Origin: Xanthostigma xanthostigma
Lineage: Eukaryota; Arthropoda; Insecta; Raphidioptera; Raphidiidae
DNA length: 64,000 nucleotides
Direction: 5' to 3'
Assembly: GCA_963575645.1 (NCBI GenBank)
Contig: OY754467.1
Location: 20,667,001-20,731,000 of the forward strand
Below are positions 1 through 11,322 of the stretch, in pieces (positions within the stretch are counted from its first letter, which is position 1; each line of letters opens with the position of its first letter). Made by a program: the position numbers and the translations under genes. The notes under the pieces were generated by a model that saw only the letters and a list, made by a program, of their open reading frames with translations, was not told the DNA's origin and did no database searches.

Positions 1-295
1 TAGCTACATTAATTATTCTCGAAAAAAAATTGCAGAAATGTTCGTCACCCCTGCCCTATACTAATAAAATTTGTACATTCCAGTTGAAATGCAGCGGTTT
101 ACTGACGGATCAATAAATGTATTATATATAATATAATTATTATATTATTCCATCATTAAAATATTGTCAATAAATGCAACAGAAATTCTCTGTTGAACAC
201 ATTAATTTACAGGTCAAGATCATGTATACCATAATATATTATTTTATACCAATGAATTACTTCTACGTAATATGTTTTTCATCTAAGGAATACTT
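1..295. other. AT-rich sequence, nothing recognised
   Basis: No coding frame, RNA gene or clear repeat was seen in this stretch. It holds short AT-rich runs such as the TATA/ATTA tract near 120-150. Confidence 0.5.
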
Positions 296-1005
296 TTAAG
301 GAGGTTGATGCGTTACAGTCCCAATCAAAAGTAAGTCGAATTCTAAATGGGAACTTTTCCATATCAAATTTTACAAAAGATTATAAGTCAATGATACCAA
401 TAAATTATTGTCATAAAGGCATAAATAATTTTTTTTTAATATTAATTAATTATTTCAGTATTTAATTTAATGGACTAACTTTTGAATTTGTTGTACAAAG
501 TTAAGTTAGAAAAAATAAATTTATATAAATATCTGGATCTTACATATTTTTTGCAGTAAATAATTAAAAAAAGAAATTAGAAGTAATAGAAATTAAAATT
601 AAATCATTAAAACGTTGAAAATTCAGTTAAAATTGTTAAAATTGTCAAGGATAAAAGTCCATAATCAAAAAGTGCTAAGGTTTAATCATTTTTTTATTGA
701 TTAAAAGTCACCTAATTAAATTAGAAAAAAATTTAAAATATGCGTAAGACATCGATGCTTTACATAGTTTTCGGAATTGCTGACATTATTAGGTTATTTG
801 GAAAAAATTAAAATGTACCGTTTGCATGCTAGGTTGACATATTTTCCATAAGACTACATGTAAAAGTTTTTTTTATTTTTTAACTTTATAAATCTCTTAA
901 TGATTTTGGGTTTTTTACCGAAAATTTTGTCATAAAAAAATTTATTAAAAAAACTTTATTTCAGATTTTTTTCATTCTCTACGTAAAACGGCTCAACCTC
1001 CTTAA
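296..1005. mobile_element. TTAA-flanked non-autonomous DNA element
   Basis: Both ends carry the short inverted repeat GGAGGTTGA, at 300-308 and reversed at about 993-1001. A TTAA lies immediately outside each end (296-299 and 1002-1005). A TTAA target duplication is typical of the piggyBac superfamily, although its usual CCC terminus is absent. The interior is about 700 bp of AT-rich sequence with no coding frame, so it would depend on a transposase made elsewhere. The terminal repeat is short, so chance symmetry is not excluded. Confidence 0.45.
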
Positions 1006-1088
1006 ATTAAAAAAAAATGTAAAACAATTCAATTACCATAAATAGGTGACAACAAAATCTCTTTACTGACTGCACCTCTACAAAACAA

Positions 1089-1122
1089 AGAGAGATTGTG
1101 AATTATAGACGCTCAACAGCTG
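1089..1122 (+). repeat. 34-bp segment shared with the hAT MITE at 43041
   Basis: These 34 bases match 43041-43074 at all but one position. The second copy lies inside a hAT-type MITE (42934-43386). No MITE ends are visible here, so this is either a fragment of the same family or a segment both acquired. Confidence 0.6.
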
Positions 1123-2292
1123 AGATCCTCAGCGACCTCGACAAGAGCAATAAGCTAGGCCTCGATAATTATGTATTGTGTATTATTAAAATACTAATTA
1201 AGTCAATAACAAAGGCTCAATAATTCTCTTGTGCTTAAGAATTTTAACGGATTATATACTCGTAATTTTTTTTAGTGGTTTATTATTATTATTATTTGCA
1301 AAATATAAACATCACTATATTCCAACATTACTTCATATTTGTTTCGAATACATTTTTGTAATTCCATATTGACGTTTTCTCCGCTATCCAAATTTAATAA
1401 TAAAAATATAGGTACTTTGTTTCCAAAAATTACTTTAGATTTATAGCTGAAAAAAATTAGTGTAACTCTGTCTTGATATTAATATACTAACTGTTGTTAA
1501 ATGACAAATAAAAAAAATGTGACATTATAAAACGGATTTTTATTGCTGTGACAAAATAGAAAAGCAATTAAAAATTTCCCACAAAATTTCCACAACAAAA
1601 AACAACGCGAAATTCGTTCCATTTAAATAATATATCGTTATCAAACAAAAATATAAAATTTTCAATAGCGTTAGTAAACTTTCATTTAAAGTTTTTTAAC
1701 TACGAATTTACAGAAACCTTCTAAAGGAAATTGTATACAATCACAGAAAAAACACAGACGGCAAAAAGTGCGCTTAAATTATTTGTTATTGATAAACAAA
1801 TCAATAAAGTTGATTGTTTTGTTTTGTTTAAATAGATATAGGAACTTTTTTGGAGGGTAACTGTAGATAAAAGGCGCCTAACGACGAAGTACGAGTGAAT
1901 ATCATTACAAAAAAGACACATTTATAGGTACTACATTTTTTATACGTACATTCTATAAAATAGTTGATTTTCACTTTATAATAAATTTAACAGCTGTTTT
2001 GTCATATTGAAAATTTGGATTGTTTACTAAGATAAAGCCTACTTTGCTTCTTTTTAACTCAAATAAGGGTCCAGTACGATCCCTCAATGTGCTCAAATTT
2101 TAACTTAAACTGAAAATGCTAAATTTTGACGTTCAAAAAAAACCTGCGGATTATTCACAAATTTCCTCAAAGATACGTAAAAAAATTTTGTCTGTTACTG
2201 TCATTTTTTGAATCTAACCAATCAGAAATCACATAATATACACGTCATAGCAACTGGTGTAGAATTACTGTATAACTATCTCACTTTGTATA
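1123..2292. other. AT-rich stretch with diverged repeat similarity
   Basis: No gene was seen. About 1925-2060 resembles 56355-56480: both have a run ending CTATAAAAT, then a GTTGATTTT or GCTGATTTT block, then CCTACTTTGCTTCT. This suggests two old copies of one repeat. The small frames here are AT-rich and look like chance. Confidence 0.4.
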
Positions 2293-2530
2293 CACGACCA
2301 CATAATTGTTTTTTAAAGAACTCCCCCAAACGTCCTCCTCTTTTCACTGCGCAAAAAAAAAAAACGCCATCGCATCGACACGACCCCGTAATTGTTTTTA
2401 AAGAATTCTCCCCAGACGCCTTCCCTCTTTCTCTGCTCAAAAGAAAAACTCCATCGCATCGACACGACCCTGTAATTGTTTTTTAAAGAACTCCTCCCAA
2501 ACGGCTTTCCCTTTTCATTGCGCGAAAAAA
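2293..2530 (+). repeat. Tandem repeat, ~85-bp unit, about 2.8 copies
   Basis: Three consecutive units begin CACGACC at 2293, 2379 and 2463. Each continues with AATTGTTTTTAAAGAA, a C-rich block and a CGCAAAA-type block. The first two end with CATCGCATCGA; the third fades out near 2530. Units 1 and 2 are 86 and 84 bp. The array stands out for its C-rich strand in AT-rich surroundings. A 92-codon open frame across it repeats the same peptide and is explained by the array. Confidence 0.85.
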
Positions 2531-3175
2531 TAATATAAAAAAAAAATTCCGCACTTAAACGGCTAATAACAATGTTATATATTATATAAAATAATAATTG
2601 TTGTGTATTTCTAATGGATATTTTTCACATCCAGTTATCTTACTCTAACAGATTTAAATAGAAACTGACGGAGATAATACAATTGGCTTGGTTTTGTTTT
2701 ACTTTACACACTAGTGCTAAAAAAGGTCATTTTACTATCGCTATATACACTCATGAAAAGCAGCTATTACGAGTATATAGGGGGTCGTGCAAAAAATTAT
2801 ATTTTCAACAGATTGTTATGCAAAATAAATCTCTAACTGGTTATAAAACAGCTGACAGTGTTGATTTAATTTATTAATTATTATATGGGTGTACATAATT
2901 ATGGAAATAAATCTTCGGCGAAACGGCAAAACAGCCTGCGTTGATTTTTTGTTAAAATAAGATTAATGATGATTGAATCATCCGTTTCATTATTGTTCCA
3001 ATTTTCCATTTTTCGCTGCAATGAAAATGAGCATTGTCGATCGCATGGCATCATAATATCTTTCTATCAAATGAACGCCATAGTCGCTGAGAAGGAAATT
3101 AATTCAGCAACATACTGTATTTCATATTATATAAAGTGACTCGAAAATATAAATGTACGTTTAAGCCGAGAATAG
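2531..3175. other. AT-rich stretch, no gene seen
   Basis: No convincing coding sequence. Parts of 2640-2720 (the TTTTGTTTTACTTTAC run) recur at 56550-56575, consistent with the diverged repeat pair noted at 1925 and 56355. Confidence 0.4.
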
Positions 3176-3420
3176 TTTTTGACGTGATAACGTCTTATAA
3201 ATTGATGAAACACCAGCTGCACGCACGAAAAAGTGTAACGTTCCGCCTGACCCTGTGCGTGCAAGCGAGAGCGCAGTATAAGCGATAGAGAGTCTGTAAA
3301 AACATAGTTTGACAGCTACTAAAATTTAGATTATGTATTATTAAATATGATATTCGAGCGGAATACGTTATCACGTAAAACTATCGTCCGTAAACCGACT
3401 TTACAGACAACCAATTTTTT
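3176..3420 (+). repeat. Copy 1 of the GTTATCACGT family
   Basis: This is one of three copies of an unnamed interspersed repeat; the others are 23219-23474 and 44537-45080. All share a 5' block (GACGTGATAACGTCTTATAA, from 3181), a central AAAAAGTGT...ACGTTCCGCCT block, and a 46-bp 3' block (3367-3412) running from GTTATCACGT to ACAGACAACC, then T-rich sequence. ACGTGATAACGT near the left is inverted as GTTATCACGT near the right. No coding capacity; the superfamily is not recognised. Confidence 0.75.
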
Positions 3421-3893
3421 TTCAGCATATGTGAGGCTTTTGTGGTATAGGTTTAGAAGGCATCTCGACTGTTGTATCTCCTTTAATTGTTGTGAAAAAT
3501 ACACTTTGGACGACATACGTGGATAAGCCGTTTAGAAATACAAAGTTTAGAATGTTATTTAGAGATTAAAAATGTTTACACAATTTAATCTACCTGAAAA
3601 ATTAGAATAATTCATCAATAGCATGTTTTGCCTTTTATCCGTATAAATATTAAAAGTTAATCAATAAGAATGTATCAATAACATTGAGTACTTATATTAG
3701 AAGAAATGTCAATATAGAGGATTATACAATATACTAATCATATCATTATGTAATATAAGTAATGCATACTAACATGCTTTATTTGATGTAATCATTCCAT
3801 TAAAGAAAAAAAACTTGCACGGGATATTCACGTTTTTGTAATGAGAAATAATTTAACCTTGAACTAAGGATAGAATAAAATATTGTTTTCTAT

Positions 3894-4046
3894 AGCTCTG
3901 TTCCAACCTCTGTGCGAACGGTAACAGAACCGTCACAGTTATGCGCAGGAGCTAAAACGAAACTGAATCGGTTTGGAACACGTTTTGGCTACTGCGCATG
4001 ACTGTGACGGTTCTGTTACCGTTCGCAGAAAGGTCGGAACAAAGCT
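3894..4046. mobile_element. Small foldback MITE, 153 bp
   Basis: The two ends are inverted copies of about 55 bp: AGCTCTGTTCC and GTGCGAACGGTAACAG on the left, with counterparts at 3989-4046, mostly identical over the 28 bp from the GCGAACGG block inward. About 40 bp separates the arms. There is no coding capacity. A TAT precedes the left end, and its complement is near the right, but a target duplication is not clear. Confidence 0.7.
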
Positions 4047-5318
4047 CATATTAATTAAAAGTTTTAAAAACGGTCGCTTAAAAAAGTGAAAGTTATTTCG
4101 ATATAACAGACATATTTTTGATAATATAAGTCATTAGTTTTAAGAAAAACTTGACAGAATTATAAGAGGTAGTACATCCCTATCAATGCGATAATGCGAT
4201 AAAATGCATTTTTCTTTGTCAATGTTAATATTATAAATATTATAAATCAATGTCGCTTATTTTGTGATGTAACAATTCAGATTAAATATTATTCTCTATT
4301 AAACACACTTGTTACGTAAGTCGCATGCATAAAAATACATATTTATCTAAGCAATGTTTTCAATACCTTAATGGTTGTGCAATTTGCCTTTATATTGTGT
4401 AGAAAAGCGAAAAAATTGCAAAAAATACACGAAATATTCTAACAAATTGAAATAAATAGAAATGCTGGAAACACAGTTCTGCCAAAAAAAATCCTACAAC
4501 TCATTCTCCTTTTATTTTCGAAAAATACACCCTGTATTAATTAGTGTTTGACAATCGGGGCTCGCGTCAAGGGTGCAAATCCGGTAGGGTGTAATCGACA
4601 ATGCGATTTATGATTGTTTTATTTGAATATAATAATCAACCAACAAAATTTTGACGACACGAAATCAGAATCTTGCCATGGGCACCGGTGAATCCAGCTA
4701 CAGCATTAAATACACAGCTTATGTTGCTCGGGAAAAAGTAGGCTTTTAAACACCTAAATAATTTTTCATATTAATTCAATTTTTTATCCGCGACAGGCTA
4801 GCCAGCGTACAAACTTTTCCTTTTTAAAATGTCGGTGCAAATAAATAAATTGAAAATTTAATCGGTGTTGTCCGTTGTCGTAAAAAATCTGGAAACTGGA
4901 CGTTTATAAGGAACGACTGTAAAAGCAACATCTTTTTCCGAAAATTTCAAAATTTTCTCATTTTTTTTACTCTTAATCGTAGTTCTTAAAAATATAAAAT
5001 TCATGGCGAAGAATATCTTTAATTAATAACAAAGCTATGATACTTCAAAATTTAAGTTTGACAATTCTCCTCGCTATGACAACATGCGGCACAACTTCAC
5101 AAGTGTCATTTTTAATAATAATTAATATTATAGCAAGTCATGAAGGCAGCTGAGAATTAACTGTTGATTAGATGTAAAAATTAATTAAGAGTCAATTGCG
5201 AAGCTTGACAGAATTAACTAATATACCTAACATTCATGACTTACTATTATTATTGGTATTTTCCTCAAGTGAAAACTGCCTAATTCAATTATCATTTTCA
5301 TTAGTTTCTAGATTAACC
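4047..5318. other. Non-coding stretch with a weak inverted repeat
   Basis: No gene was recognised. An imperfect inverted repeat spans about 5117-5255 (TAATAATA...AAGTCATGAA facing TTCATGACTTACTATTATTA). The segment at 4540-4620 is less AT-rich but has neither a tRNA fold nor an open frame. Confidence 0.4.
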
Positions 5319-5321
5319 TAA

Positions 5322-5794
5322 AGACCACTGCACACGAGACTCAATTTGCCGCTAGATTCCGTGCTAGATATATTATAACTACTAGTTTTTTAGCGTTGGT
5401 TTTCTTGATTACTATTTGTCCTCGCTTTACACGAGACGTCTTTACAAGCTTGTTCTGCAGGTAGATTCGGTGCGCGCGCAGTGATAAAACGGTAACAAAT
5501 TTGGCTGTTTATTGTCTCTAAACAGAACACACACTATGGCATCTCTGCTATAGCACAGTGTTTTTTTTGTGGGCGTTTTTCATGTGACCCACGTGACAAG
5601 ATACTGCTTCCTGATTGATATTTGCTCATACATACCTAGCAGACGACCTTGCAAGAAAAATAGCCTCTGTTTTAATTTCCAAATCTATCTTATGAGCCAG
5701 CAGGGGCCTACAATGACGTCATTTACAGCCTCGTACCCAGCCTGTCGGCCAGTAAAAGTCCCAGCAGTGTTTCTAGCCTCGTGTGCAGCGGCCA
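5322..5794 (-). mobile_element. PIF/Harbinger-like MITE, copy 1 (473 bp)
   Basis: Terminal inverted repeats read AGACCACTGCACACGAG on the left and TGGCCGCTGCACACGAG (reverse complement) on the right. They are flanked by TAA at 5319-5321 and 5795-5797. A 3-bp TWA-type duplication is the PIF/Harbinger hallmark. The interior matches the MITE at 46808-52566 in opposite orientation, including the GTCACGTGGG-type block and the segment with AATGACGTCA. An 84-codon frame at 5569-5823 lies inside and is not a gene. No transposase is present. Confidence 0.85.
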
Positions 5795-5797
5795 TAA

Positions 5798-6165
5798 GAA
5801 ATGGAGGTGAAGAATTACAATGACGCCTGATATAAATAACAATTTCTCAGTGATCGAGTATATATATTCAAGCCTAAATTTTGTATATTTTATGTCATTT
5901 TTTATTCACGCTGTATACAAATATATGTAGGTACCTACCATATATTGTCATACAATAAATTTGTTTCCTTAAACATGAATAATTACAGTAAGTACATATC
6001 TGTATTTGTACAAGTGCGATAAATATTTACTATATTTAATTTCATAGAGTTCTACTCGTCGCCAATTATTTTTATTTTATCGAACTATGAAAGATAATTT
6101 TCCTGAAACATAGGTACTTTCGGAAAGTAAATAGCAGTAGTTAAATGACACGTAAATGAATATTG
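5798..6165. other. AT-rich spacer, nothing recognised
   Basis: No open frame of note, repeat boundary or RNA gene was seen between the Harbinger-like MITE and the large foldback. Confidence 0.5.
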
Positions 6166-7439
6166 TTATAGTATAAGAGCCAGTGATCGGCTACCAGTAT
6201 GTATTTGACCAGACCTGAATTTTTACACAGTGAGTCTCCTATACCTACCATACATGGAATGGCGACTCACTAAGTCCGGAGTGGCCGCCGCGGCCCGTAC
6301 TCAGGTGCGCAGGTACAAAATTTGACAAATTTTCAAAGTATTTGACCACGTCTGCCATTTGGAAATTTAATAATATATTATTATTGCTATTGAAAAATAA
6401 TAATGGCAGACCATTATCGCGCGACAATCATCGTGGCTGACAATTTTTTAAGTACTAAAAAATATGAAATTTTGAAAGGTATATTTTTCATCACGGATTA
6501 TTATTCTATTTATTATTTCAAGCAAGTTTCGTAAATAAATTTTTTTTCTAAACTTTATAGTTCCGGAAATATTTAGAAAATTAAAAAAAAATCAGCTGCT
6601 CTTTTGTCTTGTAGATTTGTCAGAAAAAAACTAGTTAAGCATGCTTTGATTAATTTTTTAATGACGTGGAACATATTATGTAGGTGAGCAAGACGACGAA
6701 TAGCAAATATCATATTGAATACTAGCCATTACCCGCGTCACCTCACGCGATATCAGAAATGTTATTTTCTTTATTTTACTATATCAAATGTCAATATTTT
6801 TGAAGTTGGAATGGTCCCATCGCCCAATTGGTTGGAATTTTTTATTTGTTCCAAAACAAAAATAAAAAATGTCAAGAGAATATAAAAAATAGTTGGCAAA
6901 ACCAAAAGTGCACATCCCGCAAGTTTTCCACTGTATGATAAAAAAATAACAATTTAAAAATATTTTTAATAAATTTAAAAAGATTTAAAAATTTAAAGAA
7001 ATAAATAATTAAAAATTGAAAAAATATTTTTTTTAAGTTTGCAAAAATAAAAAAAATTAAGAACTATACATAATATAATATATAATTAATATAAAGTGGA
7101 ATAAAATAAAACAAAATAAAAAGAAAAAAAAAACTCGGGTCGCAGTGCGAAACCCTGCCGACAATATAGTGTATTTGCTTTTATAAGCAGTGCGTGGCTC
7201 TATTGTATGAACTTAACTGTGTTTTTGGACAAAATGGAAAAAATTACCCCTTAATACACCCCTTAAACAACATTTTTTTACTTAATTTCAATACCATATA
7301 CCAATTTAACATCTGTACCAAATTATATACACCCTTCAGTATGTAAATCCATATCAATAAACTTGCGTTTTCATAAAATTTATAAGTCCGGTACTGTCGG
7401 GCCGATTTTATTAAAATTTTAGCAGCACATTTCAATAAT

Positions 7440-7673
7440 TACTAAAGGGTTAAATTTCAAATTTGAAGTGATTCTGAGAATTTTTTCCGTATTTTTGGGC
7501 CCAAAAACATTTTTCAACCCCTAAATACCCCCCTTAAAATGGCCCGATCAGGCCCATTTTAAATAGGCTTCTTGCGATGATGAATTCCAACATGTGGACC
7601 AAATTTCGTTTAAATCGATTAAGTCTGTCGAGAGTTATCGTGGTCACACATATATATATATATATATATATAA

Positions 7674-7732
<59 letters not shown>

Positions 7733-7860
7733 TATATAAACATTTCCAAAAATGGTGCCAAACTTCTTAGAAACTTATGAAACGTCGAGAAATTTTGGTC
7801 CGACCCCTAGGTCCCGCCATCCGACCGACGCCAATAGTGTAAGTGTCTTATGGCAAATAC
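7440..7860 (-). repeat. Dispersed repeat body, shared with 55560-55915
   Basis: Blocks such as TTCCAAAAATGGTGC, CTAGGTCCCGCCATCC and CCAATAGTGTA occur in the same order at 55560-55915, and a short part recurs near 59050-59120. On the minus strand it follows the tRNA-like head at 7885-7957, so this is probably the body of one SINE or a linked retrotransposon tail. The TA microsatellite at 7649-7739 interrupts it. Confidence 0.65.
7649..7739. repeat. (TA)n microsatellite
   Basis: About 90 bp of nearly pure TA dinucleotides, with a few AAAT or ACAT interruptions. It lies in the loop of the large foldback. Confidence 0.95.
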
Positions 7861-7884
7861 ACTAAAAAAGAAAAAAATCAATGA

Positions 7885-7957
7885 TTTCGTAAGGAATCGA
7901 ACCCAGGACCTTGCCCTTGGGAATCCAACGGCATAACCATTACGCCACGGCGGCCTA
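7885..7957 (-). mobile_element. tRNA-derived SINE head
   Basis: On the minus strand this has a pol III A box (TGGCGTAATGG, 7937-7947) and B box (GGTTCGATTCC, 7893-7903) at tRNA-like spacing, followed downstream by T-rich sequence. It is not a working tRNA gene: the acceptor stem does not pair and the sequence continues into the repeat body at 7440-7860. Its conceptual translation is a meaningless 74-residue frame. Confidence 0.75.
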
Positions 7958-8442
7958 ATACGTGTAGTGGTGTTATCACGGTATACAAGTGTAGCACTTG
8001 TTTTATGGATTACACTATATTTACACCGCAATTATTATATTGTTTTTAAAATAATAGCTGTCAAAAATAATAAGAAATAAAACTGCTTATAAAAATTAAA
8101 CTACTGAACACATTTTAGTGAATTTAAATAGGGTTCTGGTCTGATAGTAAACAAAGTGAATAAAATATAACCCAAGGCAATCCGACCAAAATTGCGATCT
8201 GTAGAGTCGTGACGTACGTACGTACATACGTACAGACCAACCGACAACTGCTGTTTGTGATTTTCAATTACAATTTTAATAGTATTTATGAACTCAAATT
8301 GATTTAAAAATGGTTCTATTTTATAGATTAGAATCTCCTCTTTTCAAAAAGCTTCAATTTGAATGGATTTCGTGTGAAATTAACTTAGATATAACTTCTT
8401 ATATGAACGAAAGTCAGCTCTGACGCACAAAGCGATAATAAA

Positions 8443-8471
8443 GCACATACCGCTAGTTTAGCGGTATGTGC
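8443..8471. repeat. Perfect 12-bp hairpin
   Basis: GCACATACCGCT and its exact reverse complement AGCGGTATGTGC are separated by five bases, just inside the right arm of the large foldback. Confidence 0.8.
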
Positions 8472-9224
8472 AATTATTTATGCGTATACCTATAAACAAT
8501 ATTTTTATTCTCACTTGACACTTTTTAATTTTGTTTTGGAACAAATAAAAAATTCCAACCAATTGGGCGACGGGACCATTCCAACTTCAAAAATATTGAC
8601 ATTTGATATAGTAAAATAAAGAAAATAACATTTCTGATATCGCGTGAGGTGACGCGGGTAATGGCTAGTATTCAATATGATATTTGCTATTCGTCGTCTT
8701 GGTCACCTACATAATATGTTCCACGTCATTAAAAAATTAATCAAAGCATGCTTAACTAGTTTATTTCTTACAAATCTACAAGACAAAAGAGCAGCTGATT
8801 TTTTTTTAATTTTCTAAATATTTCCGGAACTATAAAGTTTAGAAAAAAATTTTATTTACGAAACTTGCTTGAAATAATAAATAGAATAATAATCCGTGAT
8901 GAAAAATATACCTTTCAAAATTTCATATTTTTTAGTACTTAAAAAATTGTCAGCCACGATGATTGTCGCGCGATAATGGTCTGCCATTGTTATTTTTCAA
9001 TAGCAATAATAATATATTATTAAATTTACAAATGGTAGACGTGGTCAAATACTTTGAAAATTTGTCAAATTTTGTACCTGTCGCACCTGAGTACGGGCCG
9101 CGGCGGCCACTCCGGACTTAGTGAGACCATTCCATGTATGGTAGGTATAGGAGACTCACTGTGTAAAAATTCAGGTCTGGTCAAATACATACTGGTAGCC
9201 GATCACTGGCTCTTATACTATTAT

Positions 9225-10015
9225 ATTTATTAACTATTTACAAATAAGCCCAGATGCGTGTCTCATCTATCAATCTCATTTCGCGTCTACAAAAATCGCT
9301 GCACTGATTTCTATTTCGTTTTCGCGGTTACATTGGGTTAAGCACCAAAATTATTAATGCCAGCTACCCAACTGCATACTTGGACTGTATTTATTCCATA
9401 GCTGTCACTTTATTTCGACATTGGTCTTTTTACAGAGTGAATCACGAGCAGCATCGATCTTAATAAAAAGCTATATTAGTTTGTATATTTATGAATTACC
9501 TTATGACTTATGCCTATATTACCTACGCCATATAGTTATTAATCCTAAATATAAAGTTGGTTTTATAAACTCGATTTATATAGTATTATTATTGTTTGTA
9601 TAAAATTAAGTCTCGAAACGTCTTGACTCTTGAAATATATAAGAAGTTCGCACAATCAGTGCAAACTTTATAGACAAACATTTTATGTTAATGTTTTAGA
9701 ACACCTCAGGTAGAAATGGACATGTAAAAATGCATAACTATTATTTTAAAATATTACCTAAACGCTACTGTAATTATTGTGATCAGAGTCCAGACATGTG
9801 GTAAAAGCATGAAAGTCTATATTACGGTTTGGAATTAGTATAAAGTTAGTCATTATAATAGTGCCCTTACATAAAAACTGTACCGCTTATATTAAATTGT
9901 GAAGTATAATTGTATGAGTCACTCTCTACTGTTTACGAACCGTATTATAGCTCAGCTTGACTGAGACGTCGGAAAGACTCAGAAAGACCCTGGTTAGGAA
10001 ATTAGCGTGATGCTC
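9225..10015. other. Non-coding stretch, no feature recognised
   Basis: No gene or repeat boundary was recognised. The 60-codon frame at 9421-9603 has AT-driven composition and no known motif. Confidence 0.4.
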
Positions 10016-10483
10016 AATTTATGTACTAGAGGTGGGCATTGATTTAACGAATTAGTTAAATTAACTGTTTATCGTTCGTCAAAAAATCAACTGTTTTTCT
10101 TTTGAAAATTATCTATCGGTAACAGAACGCAAAAACTCTTTCAACGAATAAAATGGAACTCATACACAAACCACAGCACTAACATGCTTTGTAGTTAACG
10201 TAGGCTAGTTAGCAAAATCAACTGGGTTTTCAACTAGCTGACGTGGCACAGGTTGCAGTTCCATTTTGTTGATGCTAAAATCGTCAACGATTTTTTACAT
10301 TGACTTCTATTAGAGAAGAACTTTCACATAAATAAGAGACGTAGAACAAATGTATGGGTGCATCAGTATGAAAATAGTTCTGAACGAAAGTTTTCTTAAA
10401 ATTTATCAAACTATAAGAAGTGACTTAGATAAATTCAAAAACTACCACTATAAAAACTTTTTACTACATTCAACAGTTTACGT

Positions 10484-10690
10484 CTCAATTTTCCCCGTCA
10501 TTATGTGTCATCGGAATGAAAAACCGGAATAGAAACAAACGCGTTTGATCGGTCAACTCGTCGCGCGTCGGTCCGTTTAGTGCCGTAACGGGTTTTCCTT
10601 TACATTAAAATCTTGGTGTTTGCTTTTCTTCCGATGACGACTACGGCGGACGAAAGAAATACGAATCCTTACGTAGGTGTAGCCTATGAA
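10484..10690 (+). repeat. Dispersed direct repeat, copy A
   Basis: This matches 11883-12105 in order and orientation: CGTCATTATGTG, then an AAA.CGGAAT block, GGTTTTCCTTT or GGCTTTCCTTT, and a GTAGGTG(T/C)AGCCTA block. The copies are clearly diverged and 1.4 kb apart. No coding frame or terminal repeats were seen, so the type of element is unknown. Confidence 0.6.
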
Positions 10691-11029
10691 ATGGCATAAT
10701 TTTAGTGCTACATAATAAACACCTTTGGCTCTTGTTAACGACCGTTTTAGTCAACGGGTAACGGGCCGATGCGAAACGGTTATCTTTGTACACGATCGGC
10801 ATATACGTGAGCGCGTCCATTGTAATCGCTATTAGTTCTATACTTGAAGGGCAAAGAAGTGCAAGTATGTTATGTCTTGCCTGTTTATTTTTGTAATTTT
10901 CTATTCTTGTCCCAACACTGGCCTATTATGAACAAGGATAATTTATAAATCCATATCAATATCAATTTTAAACTCCATATTCACAATGAGCAGAACAAGG
11001 TAGGTAGGAGGTAGGTATAGGTAAAACCG

Positions 11030-11320
11030 TGCGCGCACATCTGTCGTCATCAACAGACTTCTATGAAATAACGTGGTCCACTGCATTGGTACGACCGCCG
11101 TCGCGCCGAGGGACGACGTGCGGGTATCCGTTGAGTTTTGTTGCAACGGTTACATGCCCGTCGCGTTAACAAACACCCACACTGACCTATTGAACACTGC
11201 CCGCCGCCCGTCATAAAAATCGGGCCGTTATCTGTTGTCGTTAACAAGAGGTCTTACATGCGTGCGAAATACCTGATTGGTGCATTACAACGCGCCGCGT
11301 ACTTTAGCAAGTATACATGA
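11030..11320. other. GC- and CpG-richer island, function unknown
   Basis: This segment is visibly richer in G, C and CpG than its neighbours, with many CGCCG-like words. The minus-strand frames at 10943-11146 and 11050-11247 overlap, have no recognisable domain and are not credible genes. It may be an old repeat, an untranslated exon or a promoter-like patch. Confidence 0.3.
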
Positions 11321-11322
11321 GG

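Larger units (their letters stand above)
6168..9221. mobile_element. Large foldback element, ~3 kb with ~700-bp arms
   Basis: The left arm (about 6168-6893) and right arm (about 8506-9221) are reverse complements with few differences. Shared landmarks are AGTATAAGAGCCAGTG at the tips, the GC-rich GGCCGCCGCGGCC block, and CCAATTGGTTGGAA near the loop. The flanks GTTAT and ATTAT differ at one base and may be a 5-bp target duplication, but this is weak. The loop (6894-8505) encodes no transposase. Part of the arm (about 6480-6600) resembles 33240-33380, so the arm sequence is dispersed in the genome. Confidence 0.8.

Noticed and set aside
2293..2530. CRISPR-like array
   Set aside because: Only three diverged units with no constant repeat/variable spacer pattern, in a eukaryotic genome.
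4540..4700. Possible structured RNA or tRNA
   Set aside because: No A/B box pair and no convincing stem arrangement.
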